From an uncultured Clostridia bacterium (GTDB lineage Bacteria > Bacillota > Clostridia > Christensenellales > UBA1242): a stretch of DNA of 64,000 bases. The notes under the pieces were generated by a model. That model saw only the letters and a program-made list of their open reading frames with translations. It did not search any database and was not told the DNA's origin. Position 1 is the stretch's first letter, and every line of letters starts with the position of its first letter. Shown piece after piece: positions 44,355 to 54,820 of the stretch. The position numbers and the translations under genes were made by a program. The stretch covers positions 1 to 64,000 of the forward strand of contig CALVYQ010000001.1 of NCBI GenBank assembly GCA_944372335.1, read 5' to 3'.

Positions 44355-44400
44355 AGGAAACATTTTGGCAAATAGACTTTGCCATATTGTTTCCTTTTTT
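44355..44400 (+). promoter_or_regulatory. attenuator-like terminator hairpin in the rpoB leader
   Basis: AGGAAACA (44355-44362) pairs with TGTTTCCT (44388-44395), and inside it GGCAAA pairs with TTTGCC around loop TAGAC; an A/T-rich internal loop separates the two. A run of T (44395-44400) follows directly. The structure has intrinsic terminator form but lies between the promoter and the rpoB ribosome binding site, so it should regulate read-through. Confidence 0.75.
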
Positions 44401-44420
44401 AGTAATTTAAGGAGTATGTT

Positions 44421-47400
44421 ATGTCAGTTGCACTAAAAAAACAAAAATTTGGAAAAGCCGAAAGATATACCTTTGCGAAACTTAAAGACTATATTCAAAT
44501 TCCATCTCTTCTTGAAATTCAAAGAAAGTCTTTTAAAGATTTCTTGGAAAATGGCATTCGTGAAGCACTTGATGAGTTTTCTCCTATCGTTGATTACAGC
44601 GGAAAGGCTAAACTCTATCTTCTCGATATCGTTATGGACAAAGAGCCAAAATATTCCACAAAAGAGTGCAAACGTAGAAGTGCCACTTATTCTATCCCTT
44701 TAAATGTAAGGGCACGTTTTGTTGTGGAAGAAACAGGTCAAGCAGTTGAAGATGTTGTGTTCTTAGGTGACATTCCATATATGACTGACGATTGCACTTT
44801 CATCATCAATGGCGTTGAAAGAGTTGTTGTCAATCAAATCATTAAATCGCCTAATTACTATCTCTTGCGTGACAAAAATCAGGACAACTCCACACTCGTT
44901 GGACAAATCATACCAAAGAGAGGTATGTATATTGAAGTTAAGCAGGGTGCAAACGAAGTTTTGAATATCGTGCTTGACAGACGTAACAGAATCACTCTTG
45001 GCTTGTTCTTAAAGTGCTTTGGCTATACAGCAGATGAGATTTCTAAACTCTTCGGTGACCATAGGCTTGTTAAACACGTGCTTGAAAAAGAGCCTCAACA
45101 AACACAGGAAGAAGCACTCCTTGAATTTGCAAGAAAAACCCGTCCTGCCGATGTTCCTTCTGCTGAGACTACAAGAAATTATTTAAATCTCTGGTTCTTC
45201 TCTGATCAATACTACAATCTTTCAAGAGTTGGTAGATATAACTTAAACAAGAAACTGTCTATTGCTAAGCGTATAACAGGTCAAGTTTCTGCTGAGGATA
45301 TCGTGACAGAAGATGGTGAAATCTTGGCAAGAGCTGGTCAGGAGATTGACGCTGAAACTGCAAATAAGATTAAAGCAAGCGGAATAAATGAAGTTTGGCT
45401 TCAACTTCCAGATAAAAAATACTTGGTTCGTGGAAATAACCGTGTGAGACTATCCGATATCTTCCCTTGCGATGAAAAGGAACTTGGAATTTTAGAGGAA
45501 GTTTACTATCCTGTTCTTAAAGAAATTTTAAAGGAACATAAGTCCAAAGAAAAGAGAATGCAGGCTATCCGTGAAAGAGCAAAGGATCTTATGATAACAA
45601 CTCTCACAATGGACGATATCTTAGCTTCAATCAGTATGTATTTAGATGTTATTGAAGGCATTGCAAAGACGGATAAGATTGAACACTTATCAAATAAGAG
45701 AATTGCAACTTGCGGTGAACTTTTCTATGACCACTTCCGCTCAGGTATCACAAAGCTCGTTTCAAATGTTAGAGAGACTTTACAAGGAAAGGAACTTTCT
45801 GAGGTCACTCCAAGACAGATTGTCAATCCTAAGGCTGTCAATAGAGCACTTCGTGATTTCGTGGCAACCTCTCAGCTTTCACAATTTATGGATCAAGTGA
45901 ATCCTCTTTCTGGCATCACTCAAAAACGCCGTGTTTCCGCTGTTGGGCCTGGCGGTATCAGAAAGGAAAGAGCAGACGCTGAGGTTCGTGATATTCACTA
46001 CACAAACTATGGACGTATCTGTCCTATCGAGACTCCAGAAGGTCAAGCAATCGGACTTGTGAACACCATGACAAGTTATGCAAAAATAAATGAATATGGC
46101 TTCCTTGAAACTCCTTATAGAAAAGTTGATAAGGAAACAGGCAAGGTGTCAGATAAATGCGAATATTACATGGCGGACATTGAAGATACAGCTTATATCG
46201 CTCAGGCTACCGAGCCACTTGATGATGAAGGCAGATTTGTCAATAAGAGAATTATTTGCCGTCACAAAGACTATGTTGTCGATGTTCCAGCAAGACAAGT
46301 TGACTTTGTTGACGCTTCTCCAAGACAGTTTATCTCTGTTGCTACCTCTCTTATTCCATTCCTTAACTCAAACGAGGCTAACCGTGCACTTATGGGTGCG
46401 AATATGCAGAGACAGGCTGTTCCACTTTTAAGACCGGAATCTCCTGTTGTTGGAACGGGTATGGAAGAAATTGTTGCTCGTGATTCTGGCTACTGCACAC
46501 TTGCAAAAAACGCCGGCGTGGTTGAATATGTAAGCGCAGACGAAGTTAGGATTAAAAATAACGAAGGCACTGTTGATATCTATCCACTTACTAAATTTGA
46601 AAAGACAAACGATGAAACTTGTATTAACCAAAAGCCTTGTGTAAAGAAAGGTGAAAAGGTAAATAAGGGTGATGTCATAATTGACGGCTATTCCTGTGAA
46701 AATGGCGAACTTGCACTTGGAAAAAATGTGCTTGTTGGCTATATGAATTGGGAAGGTTACAACTTCGAGGACGCTATCATCATCAACGAAAGACTTGTTA
46801 AAGATGATGTTTATACTTCCATCTGCTTAAAAGTTGAAGAACTTAAATGCCGAACCACTAAACTTGGTGATGAGCAAATTACTCGTGATATTCCAAATCT
46901 TGGCGAAGATGCACTTAAGAACTTAGACGAAAATGGAATTATCAGAATTGGTGCTGAGGTTAGACCGGGCGATATCCTTGTTGGTAAGGTATCTCCTAAG
47001 GGCGAAACAGAACTTAGCCCAGAAGAGAGACTACTTCGAGCTATCTTCGGTGAAAAGGCTAGAGAGGTTAGAGATACATCTCTTCGTGTTCAACATGGTA
47101 AGGGCGGAATTGTTGTCGATGTTCAAGTATTTTCAAGAAAGAATAAAGACGAACTTGAGCCGGGCGTAAATGAACTTGTTAAAGTCTTCATTGCTCAAAA
47201 GAGAAAACTCTCTGTCGGCGACAAGATGAGCGGACGTTACGGAAATAAGGGCGTTGTTTCCATCGTTATGCCTGAGGCTGATATGCCATTTATGGCAAAC
47301 GGAAAGCCACTTGATATCGTGCTTAATCCTCTTGGCGTTCCTGCACGTATGAACTTAGGTCAGGTGCTTGAAGTGCATCTGGGACTTGTGGCTGGTAGCC

Positions 47401-48131
47401 TTGGCTGGAAGGTGGCAACTCCTGCATTTGATGGTGCTGATGTTGCTTCTATAAAGGAACTTTTAAAAGAAAATAATTTCCCAGAAGATGGCAAAGTTCA
47501 ACTTTATGACGGAAGAACAGGCGAGCCATTTGAAAACAAAACTACAATTGGTATTAAGTATATGCTTAAACTTAACCACATGGTTGACAGCAAGGTGCAC
47601 GCACGTTCAATCGGGCCATACTCACTTATCACTCAACAACCACTTGGCGGTAAAGCACTCTTTGGTGGTCAGAGATTTGGTGAAATGGAAGTTTGGGCTC
47701 TTGAAGCTTACGGTGCTAGCCATGTTTTACAAGAGATGCTCACAGTTAAATCTGATGATGTTGTGGGAAGGGTTAAGACCTTTGAGGCAATTGTCAAAGG
47801 TGAGCCAATTTCTGAACCGGGCATTCCAGAATCTTTCAAAGTGCTTGTAAAAGAACTTCAAGCTCTTGCACTTGATGTAAAGATTTTGACAGAAAACGAT
47901 GAGGAGATTGATTTACCAGAACTTTCTCAAGACGAACATGATAAGCCGACAATGGAACAAGATGTTGAAAATGACCTCAAAAATGTCACACTTGACCTTG
48001 ACGAACTAATAAACGATCAAGGCGAAGAAGAAAAGAAGAGTGATATTCAAGAGACAATCGACGAACAGACCTCAACTCAAGGTATTGATGATATCGACTT
48101 ATTTGATGATTTTGGGGATTTTGATGAGTAA
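44421..48131 (+). CDS. rpoB: RNA polymerase beta subunit RpoB
   Basis: The 1,236-residue catalytic beta subunit of RNA polymerase. Conserved blocks run from the N-terminal FAKLKDYIQIPSLLEIQ through SQLSQFMDQVNPLSGITQKRR, GRICPIETPEGQAIGL, NWEGYNFEDAIIINERLV and GDKMSGRYGNKGVVS to GGKALFGGQRFGEMEVWALEAYGA. The C-terminal 80 residues are acidic. In the rifampicin pocket Asp491 (E. coli Asp516) and Ser506 (Ser531) are conserved, but residue 501, equivalent to His526, is Gln. An AAGGAG site precedes the ATG. It is transcribed with rpoC, 95 bp downstream, behind an attenuator-like leader. Confidence 0.98.
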   Translation: MSVALKKQKFGKAERYTFAKLKDYIQIPSLLEIQRKSFKDFLENGIREALDEFSPIVDYSGKAKLYLLDIVMDKEPKYSTKECKRRSATYSIPLNVRARFVVEETGQAVEDVVFLGDIPYMTDDCTFIINGVERVVVNQIIKSPNYYLLRDKNQDNSTLVGQIIPKRGMYIEVKQGANEVLNIVLDRRNRITLGLFLKCFGYTADEISKLFGDHRLVKHVLEKEPQQTQEEALLEFARKTRPADVPSAETTRNYLNLWFFSDQYYNLSRVGRYNLNKKLSIAKRITGQVSAEDIVTEDGEILARAGQEIDAETANKIKASGINEVWLQLPDKKYLVRGNNRVRLSDIFPCDEKELGILEEVYYPVLKEILKEHKSKEKRMQAIRERAKDLMITTLTMDDILASISMYLDVIEGIAKTDKIEHLSNKRIATCGELFYDHFRSGITKLVSNVRETLQGKELSEVTPRQIVNPKAVNRALRDFVATSQLSQFMDQVNPLSGITQKRRVSAVGPGGIRKERADAEVRDIHYTNYGRICPIETPEGQAIGLVNTMTSYAKINEYGFLETPYRKVDKETGKVSDKCEYYMADIEDTAYIAQATEPLDDEGRFVNKRIICRHKDYVVDVPARQVDFVDASPRQFISVATSLIPFLNSNEANRALMGANMQRQAVPLLRPESPVVGTGMEEIVARDSGYCTLAKNAGVVEYVSADEVRIKNNEGTVDIYPLTKFEKTNDETCINQKPCVKKGEKVNKGDVIIDGYSCENGELALGKNVLVGYMNWEGYNFEDAIIINERLVKDDVYTSICLKVEELKCRTTKLGDEQITRDIPNLGEDALKNLDENGIIRIGAEVRPGDILVGKVSPKGETELSPEERLLRAIFGEKAREVRDTSLRVQHGKGGIVVDVQVFSRKNKDELEPGVNELVKVFIAQKRKLSVGDKMSGRYGNKGVVSIVMPEADMPFMANGKPLDIVLNPLGVPARMNLGQVLEVHLGLVAGSLGWKVATPAFDGADVASIKELLKENNFPEDGKVQLYDGRTGEPFENKTTIGIKYMLKLNHMVDSKVHARSIGPYSLITQQPLGGKALFGGQRFGEMEVWALEAYGASHVLQEMLTVKSDDVVGRVKTFEAIVKGEPISEPGIPESFKVLVKELQALALDVKILTENDEEIDLPELSQDEHDKPTMEQDVENDLKNVTLDLDELINDQGEEEKKSDIQETIDEQTSTQGIDDIDLFDDFGDFDE

Positions 48132-48226
48132 TTAACTTTTTTAGTTTAGTAAATAAACATAAAAAATAATAGTAAAAACATTTGCACAAATGATGATATA
48201 TACAAATTTAATTTTAGGGGATTGTT

Positions 48227-51200
48227 ATGTTTGAACTTAATAACTTTGAAAAAATTAAAATAGGACTTGCTTCACCAGAGAAGATTAGAGAATGGTCTCA
48301 TGGTGAGGTCACAAAGCCAGAAACTATCAACTACAGAACTCAAAAGCCAGAAAAGGATGGTTTGTTCTGCGAGAGAATTTTTGGACCTAAAAAGGACTGG
48401 GAATGCCACTGCGGAAAATACAAGAAGATTCGCTATCGTGGTGTAATCTGCGACAAGTGTGGCGTTGAGGTCACAAGAAGCAAGGTGCGCCGTGAAAGAA
48501 TGGGGCATATTGAACTTGCTTGTCCTGTGACACACCTTTGGTATTTTAGAACGGTGCCATCTCGTATCGGTATGCTACTTGACCTTACTCCAAAAACTTT
48601 GGAGCAAGTAGTATATTATATCAATTACATCGTAACAGACCCTAAATCAACTGACTTAGAATATAAACAAATTTTAACTGACAAGGAATATCGTGATGCA
48701 CTTGAAAAATACGGTGCTGGAAGTTTTGAGGCTGGTATGGGTGCAGAGGCTATCAAGAAACTTCTTGGCGATGTTGACCTTGAAAGAGAAGCAAAGGAGT
48801 TAAAAGAGGAACTTAAAAATTCTAAAGGACAAAGAAAGATTAAGGCTGCTAAAAAACTTGACATTGTTGAGTCTTTTAGAAAGAGTGGAAATAATCCTAC
48901 TTGGATGGTGCTTGATGTTATTCCTGTCCTTCCACCAGACCTTCGTCCTATGGTTCCACTTGATGGCGGAAGATATGCAACAAGTGATTTGAACGACTTA
49001 TATCGCCGTGTTATCAACAGAAATAACCGTTTGAAAAAACTTATCGAACTTGGAGCTCCTGATGTTATTTGCAGAAACGAAAAGAGAATGCTTCAAGAGG
49101 CCGTTGACAATCTTATCGACAATGGTAAACGTGGTAAGGCTGTTCAAGGCTCAAAGCAAAGAGATTTGAAGTCTCTCTCTGCTATGCTCAGCGGTAAGCA
49201 AGGTAGATTTAGACAGAATCTTCTTGGTAAACGTGTTGACTACTCTGGCCGTTCAGTTATCGTTGTTGGACCAGAACTTAAAATCTATCAATGCGGACTT
49301 CCTAAGGAGATGGCTCTTGAACTCTTCAAGCCTTTCATTATGAATAGACTTGTTGAAATGAACTTGACAAACAATATCAAAACTGCAAAGCGTATGATTG
49401 AAAGAGAAAAGCCGGTTGTTTGGGATATCCTTGCTGATGTCATCAAAGATCACCCTGTGCTTTTGAACCGTGCTCCAACACTTCATAGACTTTCTGTTCA
49501 AGCTTTTGAACCGGTGCTTGTTGAAGGTAAGGCAATAAAACTTCACCCATCTGCTTGTGCTGCTTTCAACGCAGACTTCGATGGTGACCAAATGCCTGTT
49601 CACATTCCTCTTTCTATCGATGCTAGAACTGAGGCAAGAACTTTGATGCTTGCTTCAAACAACATCTTGAAACTTTCCGATGGCGAACCTATCGTTTCTC
49701 CATCACAGGATATCGTGCTTGGTTGTTATTATCTAACTCTTGTTCGTCCTGGTGCTAAGGGTGAGGGGAGCATATTTGCTTCTCGAAATGAGATGATTTA
49801 TGCATACCAAACAAAGAATCTTGACTTGCAAGCAGAATGCACTGTTAGACTTACCAAGGAAGTCAACGGAAAGACATACACAAAGCGTATAACAACAACT
49901 GTTGGAAGAATTTTGTTTAACAATATCGTTCCTCAAGATCTTGGATATGTTGACAGAACAATTGAGGACAATATCTGCGAACTTGAAATCAACAAGCCGG
50001 TTATGAAAAAAGAACTTAAAAACTTAGTTGGTGATGTGTATGACAAATATGGCACAACTGCAACAGCAGAAATTGTTGATAAATTAAAGGAAATTGGTTA
50101 TAAATATTCCACTCTTGCTTCAATCTCTGTTAATATCTTTGATATTGAAGAACCAGAAGAAAAGAAAGAGATTATGAAAGAAGCAGAGGATCAAGTGCTT
50201 GAAAATGAAAAACTTTTGAATCGTGGCCTTATCACTTTAAACGAAAAACTAGACGCTAACATTGATATTTGGAATCACGCTGTTAATAAGGTGCAAGATG
50301 CGGTTGTTAAATCACTTGATCCATTCAACCCATTCTCACTTATGGTGCTTTCAGGGGCTCGTGGTAACACCGTGCAGTTGAACAGTGACTGCGGTATGAT
50401 TGGTATTAAGACTACAGCTTCCGGAACTAAGATTGACACTCCTATTAAGTCATCATTTAGACAGGGACTTACTCCAATTGAATATTTCGTTAACTCCCGT
50501 GGTTCAAGAAAAGGCCTTTCCGATACGGCTCTTAAAACTGCTGACTCAGGTTATCTTACAAGAAGACTTGTCGATGTTGCACAGGACGTTGTGATAACAA
50601 GTGAGGACTGCTTTGCTGAAACAGGCGAAAAGATTAAAGGCGTAACCGTTTCTGACCTTGTAACAGATGGCTTTGTTCAAGAAACATTGGCTGAAAGAAT
50701 CTATGGTCGTGTGGCTGTTGAGGATATCGTTAATCCTAAAACTAAAGAAGTTATTGTTCATTCAAATGAGATGATTTCTAAAGAAAAGGCTACTGAAATC
50801 ACTAAGGCCGGAATTAAAGAAGTTCAAATTCGTTCACTTATCACTTGCCGTTGCAAACACGGTGTTTGTGCTAAATGTTATGGCAGAAATATGGCTGGAA
50901 AAGATATGGTTCCACTTGGAGAAGCGGTTGGTATTATCGCAGCACAATCTATTGGTGAGCCGGGTACACAGCTTACTATGAGAACCTTCCATACCGGTGG
51001 TTCTGCGGTTGCTGCCGACATCACTCAAGGTCTTCCAAGAGTTGAGGAAATTTTTGAAGCAAGAAAGCCAAAAGGTGAGTGCTTGCTTTCCGAAGTTTCT
51101 GGTAAAGTGCATATCAAAGAAGACGCAAAGAACTATACTATCACAATTTTAACCGGTGAGGGTGATGTAGATTACGAAGTTAGAAAGCCTGCTGTTTTGA

Positions 51201-51751
51201 AGGTTAAAGAGGGCGAAAATGTTGAGCCTGGCACGCAACTTACAGGCGGTGCAATCAACCCAACTGACTTGTTGAGAACAAAGGGACTTAAAGGGCTTGA
51301 ACAATACCTTCTTAGTGAAGTTATTAAAGTTTATCGTGGACAAGATGTTAAGGTTAATGATAAGCACATTGAAATTATTATTCGTCAGATGCTTAAAAAG
51401 GTTAAGATTGAAGACGCTGGTGACACAAATCTTCTAACAGGTGAAATGGTTGATATCTCTCGCTGTGATGAAGAAAATGAAAGAGTTTTAAGAGAAGGTG
51501 GTCGTCCTGCTATTGCAAGAAGAATGCTTCTTGGAATAACAAGAGCTGCTCTTATGACAGAATCCTTCCTCTCTTCCTCTTCCTTCCAAGAGACGTCAAG
51601 AGTGCTTACCGATGCTGCTCTTAAAGGTAAGGTTGATAATCTTATTGGTATTAAAGAAAATGTTATCATCGGCAAACTCATTCCAGCAGGAACAGGACTT
51701 AAAAAATATCGTTCAGTAGTTCCTGTTAAGGTGGAAGAAACTGCAATATAA
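48227..51751 (+). CDS. rpoC: RNA polymerase beta' subunit RpoC
   Basis: The 1,174-residue beta' subunit. The N-terminal zinc site is [20 protein letters not shown]; the active-site motif NADFDGDQM, which holds the catalytic magnesium, is at residues 448-456; the second zinc cluster has [13 protein letters not shown]; and the trigger-loop region contains [16 protein letters not shown]. The length is in the range of Firmicute RpoC without the large proteobacterial insertion. It follows rpoB and ends with a strong terminator. Confidence 0.98.
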   Translation: MFELNNFEKIKIGLASPEKIREWSHGEVTKPETINYRTQKPEKDGLFCERIFGPKKDWECHCGKYKKIRYRGVICDKCGVEVTRSKVRRERMGHIELACPVTHLWYFRTVPSRIGMLLDLTPKTLEQVVYYINYIVTDPKSTDLEYKQILTDKEYRDALEKYGAGSFEAGMGAEAIKKLLGDVDLEREAKELKEELKNSKGQRKIKAAKKLDIVESFRKSGNNPTWMVLDVIPVLPPDLRPMVPLDGGRYATSDLNDLYRRVINRNNRLKKLIELGAPDVICRNEKRMLQEAVDNLIDNGKRGKAVQGSKQRDLKSLSAMLSGKQGRFRQNLLGKRVDYSGRSVIVVGPELKIYQCGLPKEMALELFKPFIMNRLVEMNLTNNIKTAKRMIEREKPVVWDILADVIKDHPVLLNRAPTLHRLSVQAFEPVLVEGKAIKLHPSACAAFNADFDGDQMPVHIPLSIDARTEARTLMLASNNILKLSDGEPIVSPSQDIVLGCYYLTLVRPGAKGEGSIFASRNEMIYAYQTKNLDLQAECTVRLTKEVNGKTYTKRITTTVGRILFNNIVPQDLGYVDRTIEDNICELEINKPVMKKELKNLVGDVYDKYGTTATAEIVDKLKEIGYKYSTLASISVNIFDIEEPEEKKEIMKEAEDQVLENEKLLNRGLITLNEKLDANIDIWNHAVNKVQDAVVKSLDPFNPFSLMVLSGARGNTVQLNSDCGMIGIKTTASGTKIDTPIKSSFRQGLTPIEYFVNSRGSRKGLSDTALKTADSGYLTRRLVDVAQDVVITSEDCFAETGEKIKGVTVSDLVTDGFVQETLAERIYGRVAVEDIVNPKTKEVIVHSNEMISKEKATEITKAGIKEVQIRSLITCRCKHGVCAKCYGRNMAGKDMVPLGEAVGIIAAQSIGEPGTQLTMRTFHTGGSAVAADITQGLPRVEEIFEARKPKGECLLSEVSGKVHIKEDAKNYTITILTGEGDVDYEVRKPAVLKVKEGENVEPGTQLTGGAINPTDLLRTKGLKGLEQYLLSEVIKVYRGQDVKVNDKHIEIIIRQMLKKVKIEDAGDTNLLTGEMVDISRCDEENERVLREGGRPAIARRMLLGITRAALMTESFLSSSSFQETSRVLTDAALKGKVDNLIGIKENVIIGKLIPAGTGLKKYRSVVPVKVEETAI

Positions 51752-51752
51752 T

Positions 51753-51785
51753 AAAAATAGCTCAAAAACGAGCTATTTTTTAATT
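51753..51785 (+). terminator. rpoC terminator
   Basis: AAAAATAGCTC, loop AAAAAC, GAGCTATTTTT followed by more T, starting right after the stop codon. Confidence 0.9.
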
Positions 51786-51794
51786 TTTTAAATG

Positions 51795-51823
51795 TTGACA
51801 TCTTTATTTATTTGTGTTAGTAT
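51795..51823 (+). promoter_or_regulatory. promoter of the 134-residue unknown gene
   Basis: TTGACA (51795-51800), 17-nt spacer, TAGTAT (51818-51823); a GGAGG site and ATG follow. Confidence 0.65.
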
Positions 51824-51865
51824 ATAAATGTAAATGGTTTTTATTGCTTGTTTAATGGAGGATTT

Positions 51866-52270
51866 ATGGATATTATTAGCACTAAAAAAGATGATGATAT
51901 TTTAGATTTTTTAAAAAAAGTGATTAAAGAAAATTCTGATTGCAAAATATATCTCTCTGGTGATTATGCTCGCAAATTCCTTATCTATGCAAGAAAGAAA
52001 AAGGCGGACGCTGAAGCTGATGAAAGAGTAGGCGACAGTGTTATTTTAAGAAGTTATCATTTTGATGATGGCATGGGCACCATTGATGAAATAAAGATAA
52101 AAGATGACCTTAATGATAGAGAGAAATTTCAAGTGGTGTCACTACTTTCTAGCTATGAAAATGAGCATTATATTTACACATACAGCCGTAATTGCGAGAA
52201 AAAATGCGTGCAAAACAAAGAAATTCTCATTGTTGATAAGCCTTATATAAAAACAAGAGATGAAAAATGA
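51866..52270 (+). CDS. hypothetical protein (134 aa)
   Basis: I do not recognise this protein. It is soluble, charged and rich in Asp and Lys, without signal peptide or membrane segment. It looks like a small alpha/beta domain: helix DDDILDFLKKVIKEN, strand DCKIYLSGDYARKF, then a strand-rich half ending with two Cys in NCEKKC. The start is the ATG at 51866, 6 nt after a strong GGAGG; the frame extends six codons upstream. It is monocistronic, with its own promoter and terminator. Confidence 0.7.
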   Translation: MDIISTKKDDDILDFLKKVIKENSDCKIYLSGDYARKFLIYARKKKADAEADERVGDSVILRSYHFDDGMGTIDEIKIKDDLNDREKFQVVSLLSSYENEHYIYTYSRNCEKKCVQNKEILIVDKPYIKTRDEK

Positions 52271-52302
52271 AATAAAAGGCTCGCAGGCTTTGAAATTAGC
52301 AG

Positions 52303-52336
52303 AAAAAATAGTGGAATAAATTTCCCACTATTTTTT
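52303..52336 (+). terminator. terminator of the 134-residue gene
   Basis: AAAAAATAGTGG pairs with CCACTATTTTTT around a ~10-nt loop with a terminal T run. Confidence 0.8.
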
Positions 52337-52472
52337 GTATTAGTTTGAAAATAATCGACCTAAATACATTATTTTATAATTTTTTATCTTTTGATTGTTT
52401 TTTATAGTTAATAAAAAAGTAGGCTTTAAAACTTCATAGTTCCTATCTTCATTCAATTTTACAAGGCGAGTA

Positions 52473-52501
52473 TTGACAACCACTTTTTTCTATGCTAAAA
52501 T
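52473..52501 (+). promoter_or_regulatory. promoter of the 217-residue unknown gene
   Basis: TTGACA (52473-52478), 17-nt spacer, TAAAAT (52496-52501), with an AAGGAG site before the ATG at 52522. Confidence 0.75.
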
Positions 52502-52521
52502 AACTAACAAGGAGAAAAGTT

Positions 52522-53175
52522 ATGGATATAAACAGATTTTTAGACAGAGAAAATTATTACAAACAAAAAATTTCTCAATCTGAAAAAAGAATAAGAGAAG
52601 AGGAAGAATTGTTAAATGAAGCACGAGATAAATATTATGCACTGAGAGATAAGGCTTATCAGGAAGGAATGTTTAAATTAACATTAGGCAAATTAAAAGA
52701 AGTGGTTGCAAGTTATAACAAAATTCCTGTTTCTCAAATAAATTTGTCACTTAAGGGAAGTGCTGAATTATTTTTTGATCTAGATTTTAATTACAGAGAA
52801 ATTGTTTCTTCCATAAAGAGATATCCTAGAAGATTTGTTAAAGTTATGGCTTCCCTTACATCGCAAGAAAACAATTTAAAAGTATCGTTTCCTCCATTTG
52901 ATATTTGTGATTTTTTAATGGATAATGAAAAACTTTTTTCAACAGACGGCAATTTAAATAATAATTTACAAATTGAAAATGGTTTTGGTGAGAGTTGTGG
53001 AAAATGTGTGATACGCACCAAAATATCCTTTGCTCCCGAATGTATAGAAAAAGTGTCCATCAACTTTCATCCTGATCAACTTGATTATTTTGATTATGAA
53101 GATAAAAGAAGTTATGAAGTTTTAAAGCCTGCTCTTATCGATTATTTAGAAAAACAATCAAAAGAGAAAAATTAA
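52522..53175 (+). CDS. hypothetical protein with N-terminal coiled coil (217 aa)
   Basis: I do not recognise this protein. Residues ~8-50 are a strongly charged coiled coil (SEKRIREEEELLNEARDKY). The remainder mixes short helices and strands, includes a Cys pair in ESCGKC, and ends in a helix before a Lys-rich tail. No signal peptide or membrane segment is visible, so it is probably cytosolic. It is transcribed alone from a near-consensus promoter and shares a bidirectional terminator with serS. No functional clue comes from neighbours. Confidence 0.7.
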   Translation: MDINRFLDRENYYKQKISQSEKRIREEEELLNEARDKYYALRDKAYQEGMFKLTLGKLKEVVASYNKIPVSQINLSLKGSAELFFDLDFNYREIVSSIKRYPRRFVKVMASLTSQENNLKVSFPPFDICDFLMDNEKLFSTDGNLNNNLQIENGFGESCGKCVIRTKISFAPECIEKVSINFHPDQLDYFDYEDKRSYEVLKPALIDYLEKQSKEKN

Positions 53176-53214
53176 TTAAAAAATACATATATTAGTCTGT
53201 AATTTTTTTAACTA

Positions 53215-53258
53215 ATAAAAAAGGGGTTATACTAATAAAAAGTATAACTCCTTTTTAT
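53215..53258. terminator. bidirectional terminator between the 217-residue gene and serS
   Basis: AAAAAAGGGGTTATAC and GTATAACTCCTTTTT form a stem with one mismatch; A and T runs on both sides allow use by both convergent genes. Confidence 0.75.
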
Positions 53259-53265
53259 TTATTTT

Positions 53266-53291
53266 GCTAGTTTCAAAATTGCATAACTAAA
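53266..53291 (-). repeat. 26-nt motif repeated downstream of two minus-strand genes (copy 2)
   Basis: Matches 50-75 at 24 of 26 positions, here just beyond the serS stop codon, between it and the bidirectional terminator. Confidence 0.45.
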
Positions 53292-53299
53292 TATTGACT

Positions 53300-54586
53300 T
53301 TATTTAATAGGGGTGATTTTTGTTTTTCCGCCCATAAATTTTTGAAGTACCTCTGGAACTAGCACGCTGCCATCTTCTTGCAAATTATTTTCTAAGAGGG
53401 CTATCAATGCTCGGGTGGAGGCAAGTACGGTATTGTTTAGAGTGTGAACATAGTAATTCCCTTTTTCACCTTTTGCCTTTATTCCTAGGCGTCTTGCTTG
53501 TGCATCGCCAAGTGTAGAGCATGAGCCAACTTCAAAATACTTCTTTTGACGAGGACTCCAAGCTTCAACATCGCAACTTTTAACCTTTAAATCCGCCAAA
53601 TCGCCACTGCAACATTCAAGGGTGCGAACAGGTATGTTCATATTGCGGAAGATTTCAACGGTATAACTCCACATCTTGTTATACCAATCCATACTCTCTT
53701 CCGGTTTGCATAGCACAATCATCTCTTGCTTTTCAAATTGATGGACACGATAGATACCACGCTCTTCAATTCCGTGTGCTCCGACTTCCTTTCTAAAACA
53801 TGGACTGTATGAGGTCATAGTTATTGGCAATTCTTTTTCATTTATTATTTGATTTTTAAATTTACCAATCATGCTATGTTCGCTTGTGCCGATTAAAAAT
53901 AAGTCCTCTCCTTCAATCTTATACATCATAGCGTCCATCTCAGCAAAACTCATAACGCCATTTACCACATCACTTCTAATCATAAATGGCGGAATGCAAT
54001 AGATAAAGCCCTTTTCAATCATATAGTCACGGGCGTAGTTAATCATCGCACTTACAAGTCTTGCTGGGTCGCCCATAAGATAATAGAAGCCGTTTCCGCT
54101 TGTTCTTCCGGCACTTTCCTTATCTAAGCCATTAAAGCTTTTCAAAATATCAGCGTGATATGGAATTTCAAAACTTGGAACTTTTGGTTCGCCAAATCTT
54201 TCAATTTCGACATTTTCGCTGTCATCTTTGCCGATAGGAACGCTGTCATCAATGATATTAGGAATGGTCATCATAATTTGTTTGATTCTCTCAGCAAGTT
54301 GTTCTTCCTCTTTTTCAATCTCTGCGATACGCTCGTTATTCTTTTTAACAGTTTCCTTTATATTGTTTGCTTCTTCAAGCTTTTTTTCACGCATAAGCTT
54401 ACCTATCTGCTCACTAAGCGTGTTGCGTGAAGCCCTTAAATTATCAACTTCCTGTTTTAAAGCACGATTTTTCTTATCTAACTCTTCAACTTCATCGACA
54501 AGTGGAAGTTTAGCGTTTTGAAATTTCTTTTTGATGTTTGCTTTTACCAATTCTTTATTAGTTCTAATTAAGTTAATGTCAATCAT
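53300..54586 (-). CDS. serS: seryl-tRNA synthetase
   Basis: Class II synthetase that charges tRNA-Ser. The N-terminal ~110 residues are a long antiparallel coiled coil (KNRALKQEVDNLRASRNTL ... EIEKEEEQLAERIKQ) that grips the tRNA's long variable arm. The catalytic domain has the TSEHSMIG substrate region, motif 2 SPCFRKEVGAHGIEERGIYRVHQFEKQEM, the SCDVEAWSP loop, and motif 3 with LNNTVLASTRALIALLEN. The length of 428 is normal. An AAGGAG site precedes the ATG. I see no T-box leader, although many Firmicute serS genes have one; a plain promoter lies about 20 bp upstream of the start. Confidence 0.97.
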   Translation of the reverse strand: MIDINLIRTNKELVKANIKKKFQNAKLPLVDEVEELDKKNRALKQEVDNLRASRNTLSEQIGKLMREKKLEEANNIKETVKKNNERIAEIEKEEEQLAERIKQIMMTIPNIIDDSVPIGKDDSENVEIERFGEPKVPSFEIPYHADILKSFNGLDKESAGRTSGNGFYYLMGDPARLVSAMINYARDYMIEKGFIYCIPPFMIRSDVVNGVMSFAEMDAMMYKIEGEDLFLIGTSEHSMIGKFKNQIINEKELPITMTSYSPCFRKEVGAHGIEERGIYRVHQFEKQEMIVLCKPEESMDWYNKMWSYTVEIFRNMNIPVRTLECCSGDLADLKVKSCDVEAWSPRQKKYFEVGSCSTLGDAQARRLGIKAKGEKGNYYVHTLNNTVLASTRALIALLENNLQEDGSVLVPEVLQKFMGGKTKITPIK

Positions 54587-54604
54587 ATAAACTCCTTACA
54601 TATT

Positions 54605-54633
54605 ATTTTAGTTTAATTGGTAGGAAAAAGCAA
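54605..54633 (-). promoter_or_regulatory. serS promoter
   Basis: TTGCTT (54633-54628), 17-nt spacer, TAAAAT (54610-54605) on the minus strand; the short distance to the ATG leaves no space for a T-box. Confidence 0.6.
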
Positions 54634-54773
54634 GTTTTTATATGAATTTTTGTAAGAAAATATCGACTTTGTGTTCTATGTTTAATAAATTTGGTAAATT
54701 TTTTGCTTTATAAGCGATTAATTGTATAATTATTAAAAAAAGTAAATTTTTATAAATTTTTTAGTTTTTTTGT

Positions 54774-54802
54774 TTGACATTTTTTATATAAAAAGATAGA
54801 AT
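54774..54802 (+). promoter_or_regulatory. ftsA-ftsZ promoter
   Basis: TTGACA (54774-54779), 17-nt spacer, TAGAAT (54797-54802), then a GAGGGG site and the ftsA ATG at 54821. Confidence 0.75.
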
Positions 54803-54820
54803 ATAGGTAAAAGAGGGGTT

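Noticed and set aside
54587..54820. T-box leader for serS
   Set aside because: The promoter lies about 20 bp from the start codon, with no space for a T-box, and no TGGNACC-like T-box sequence is visible.
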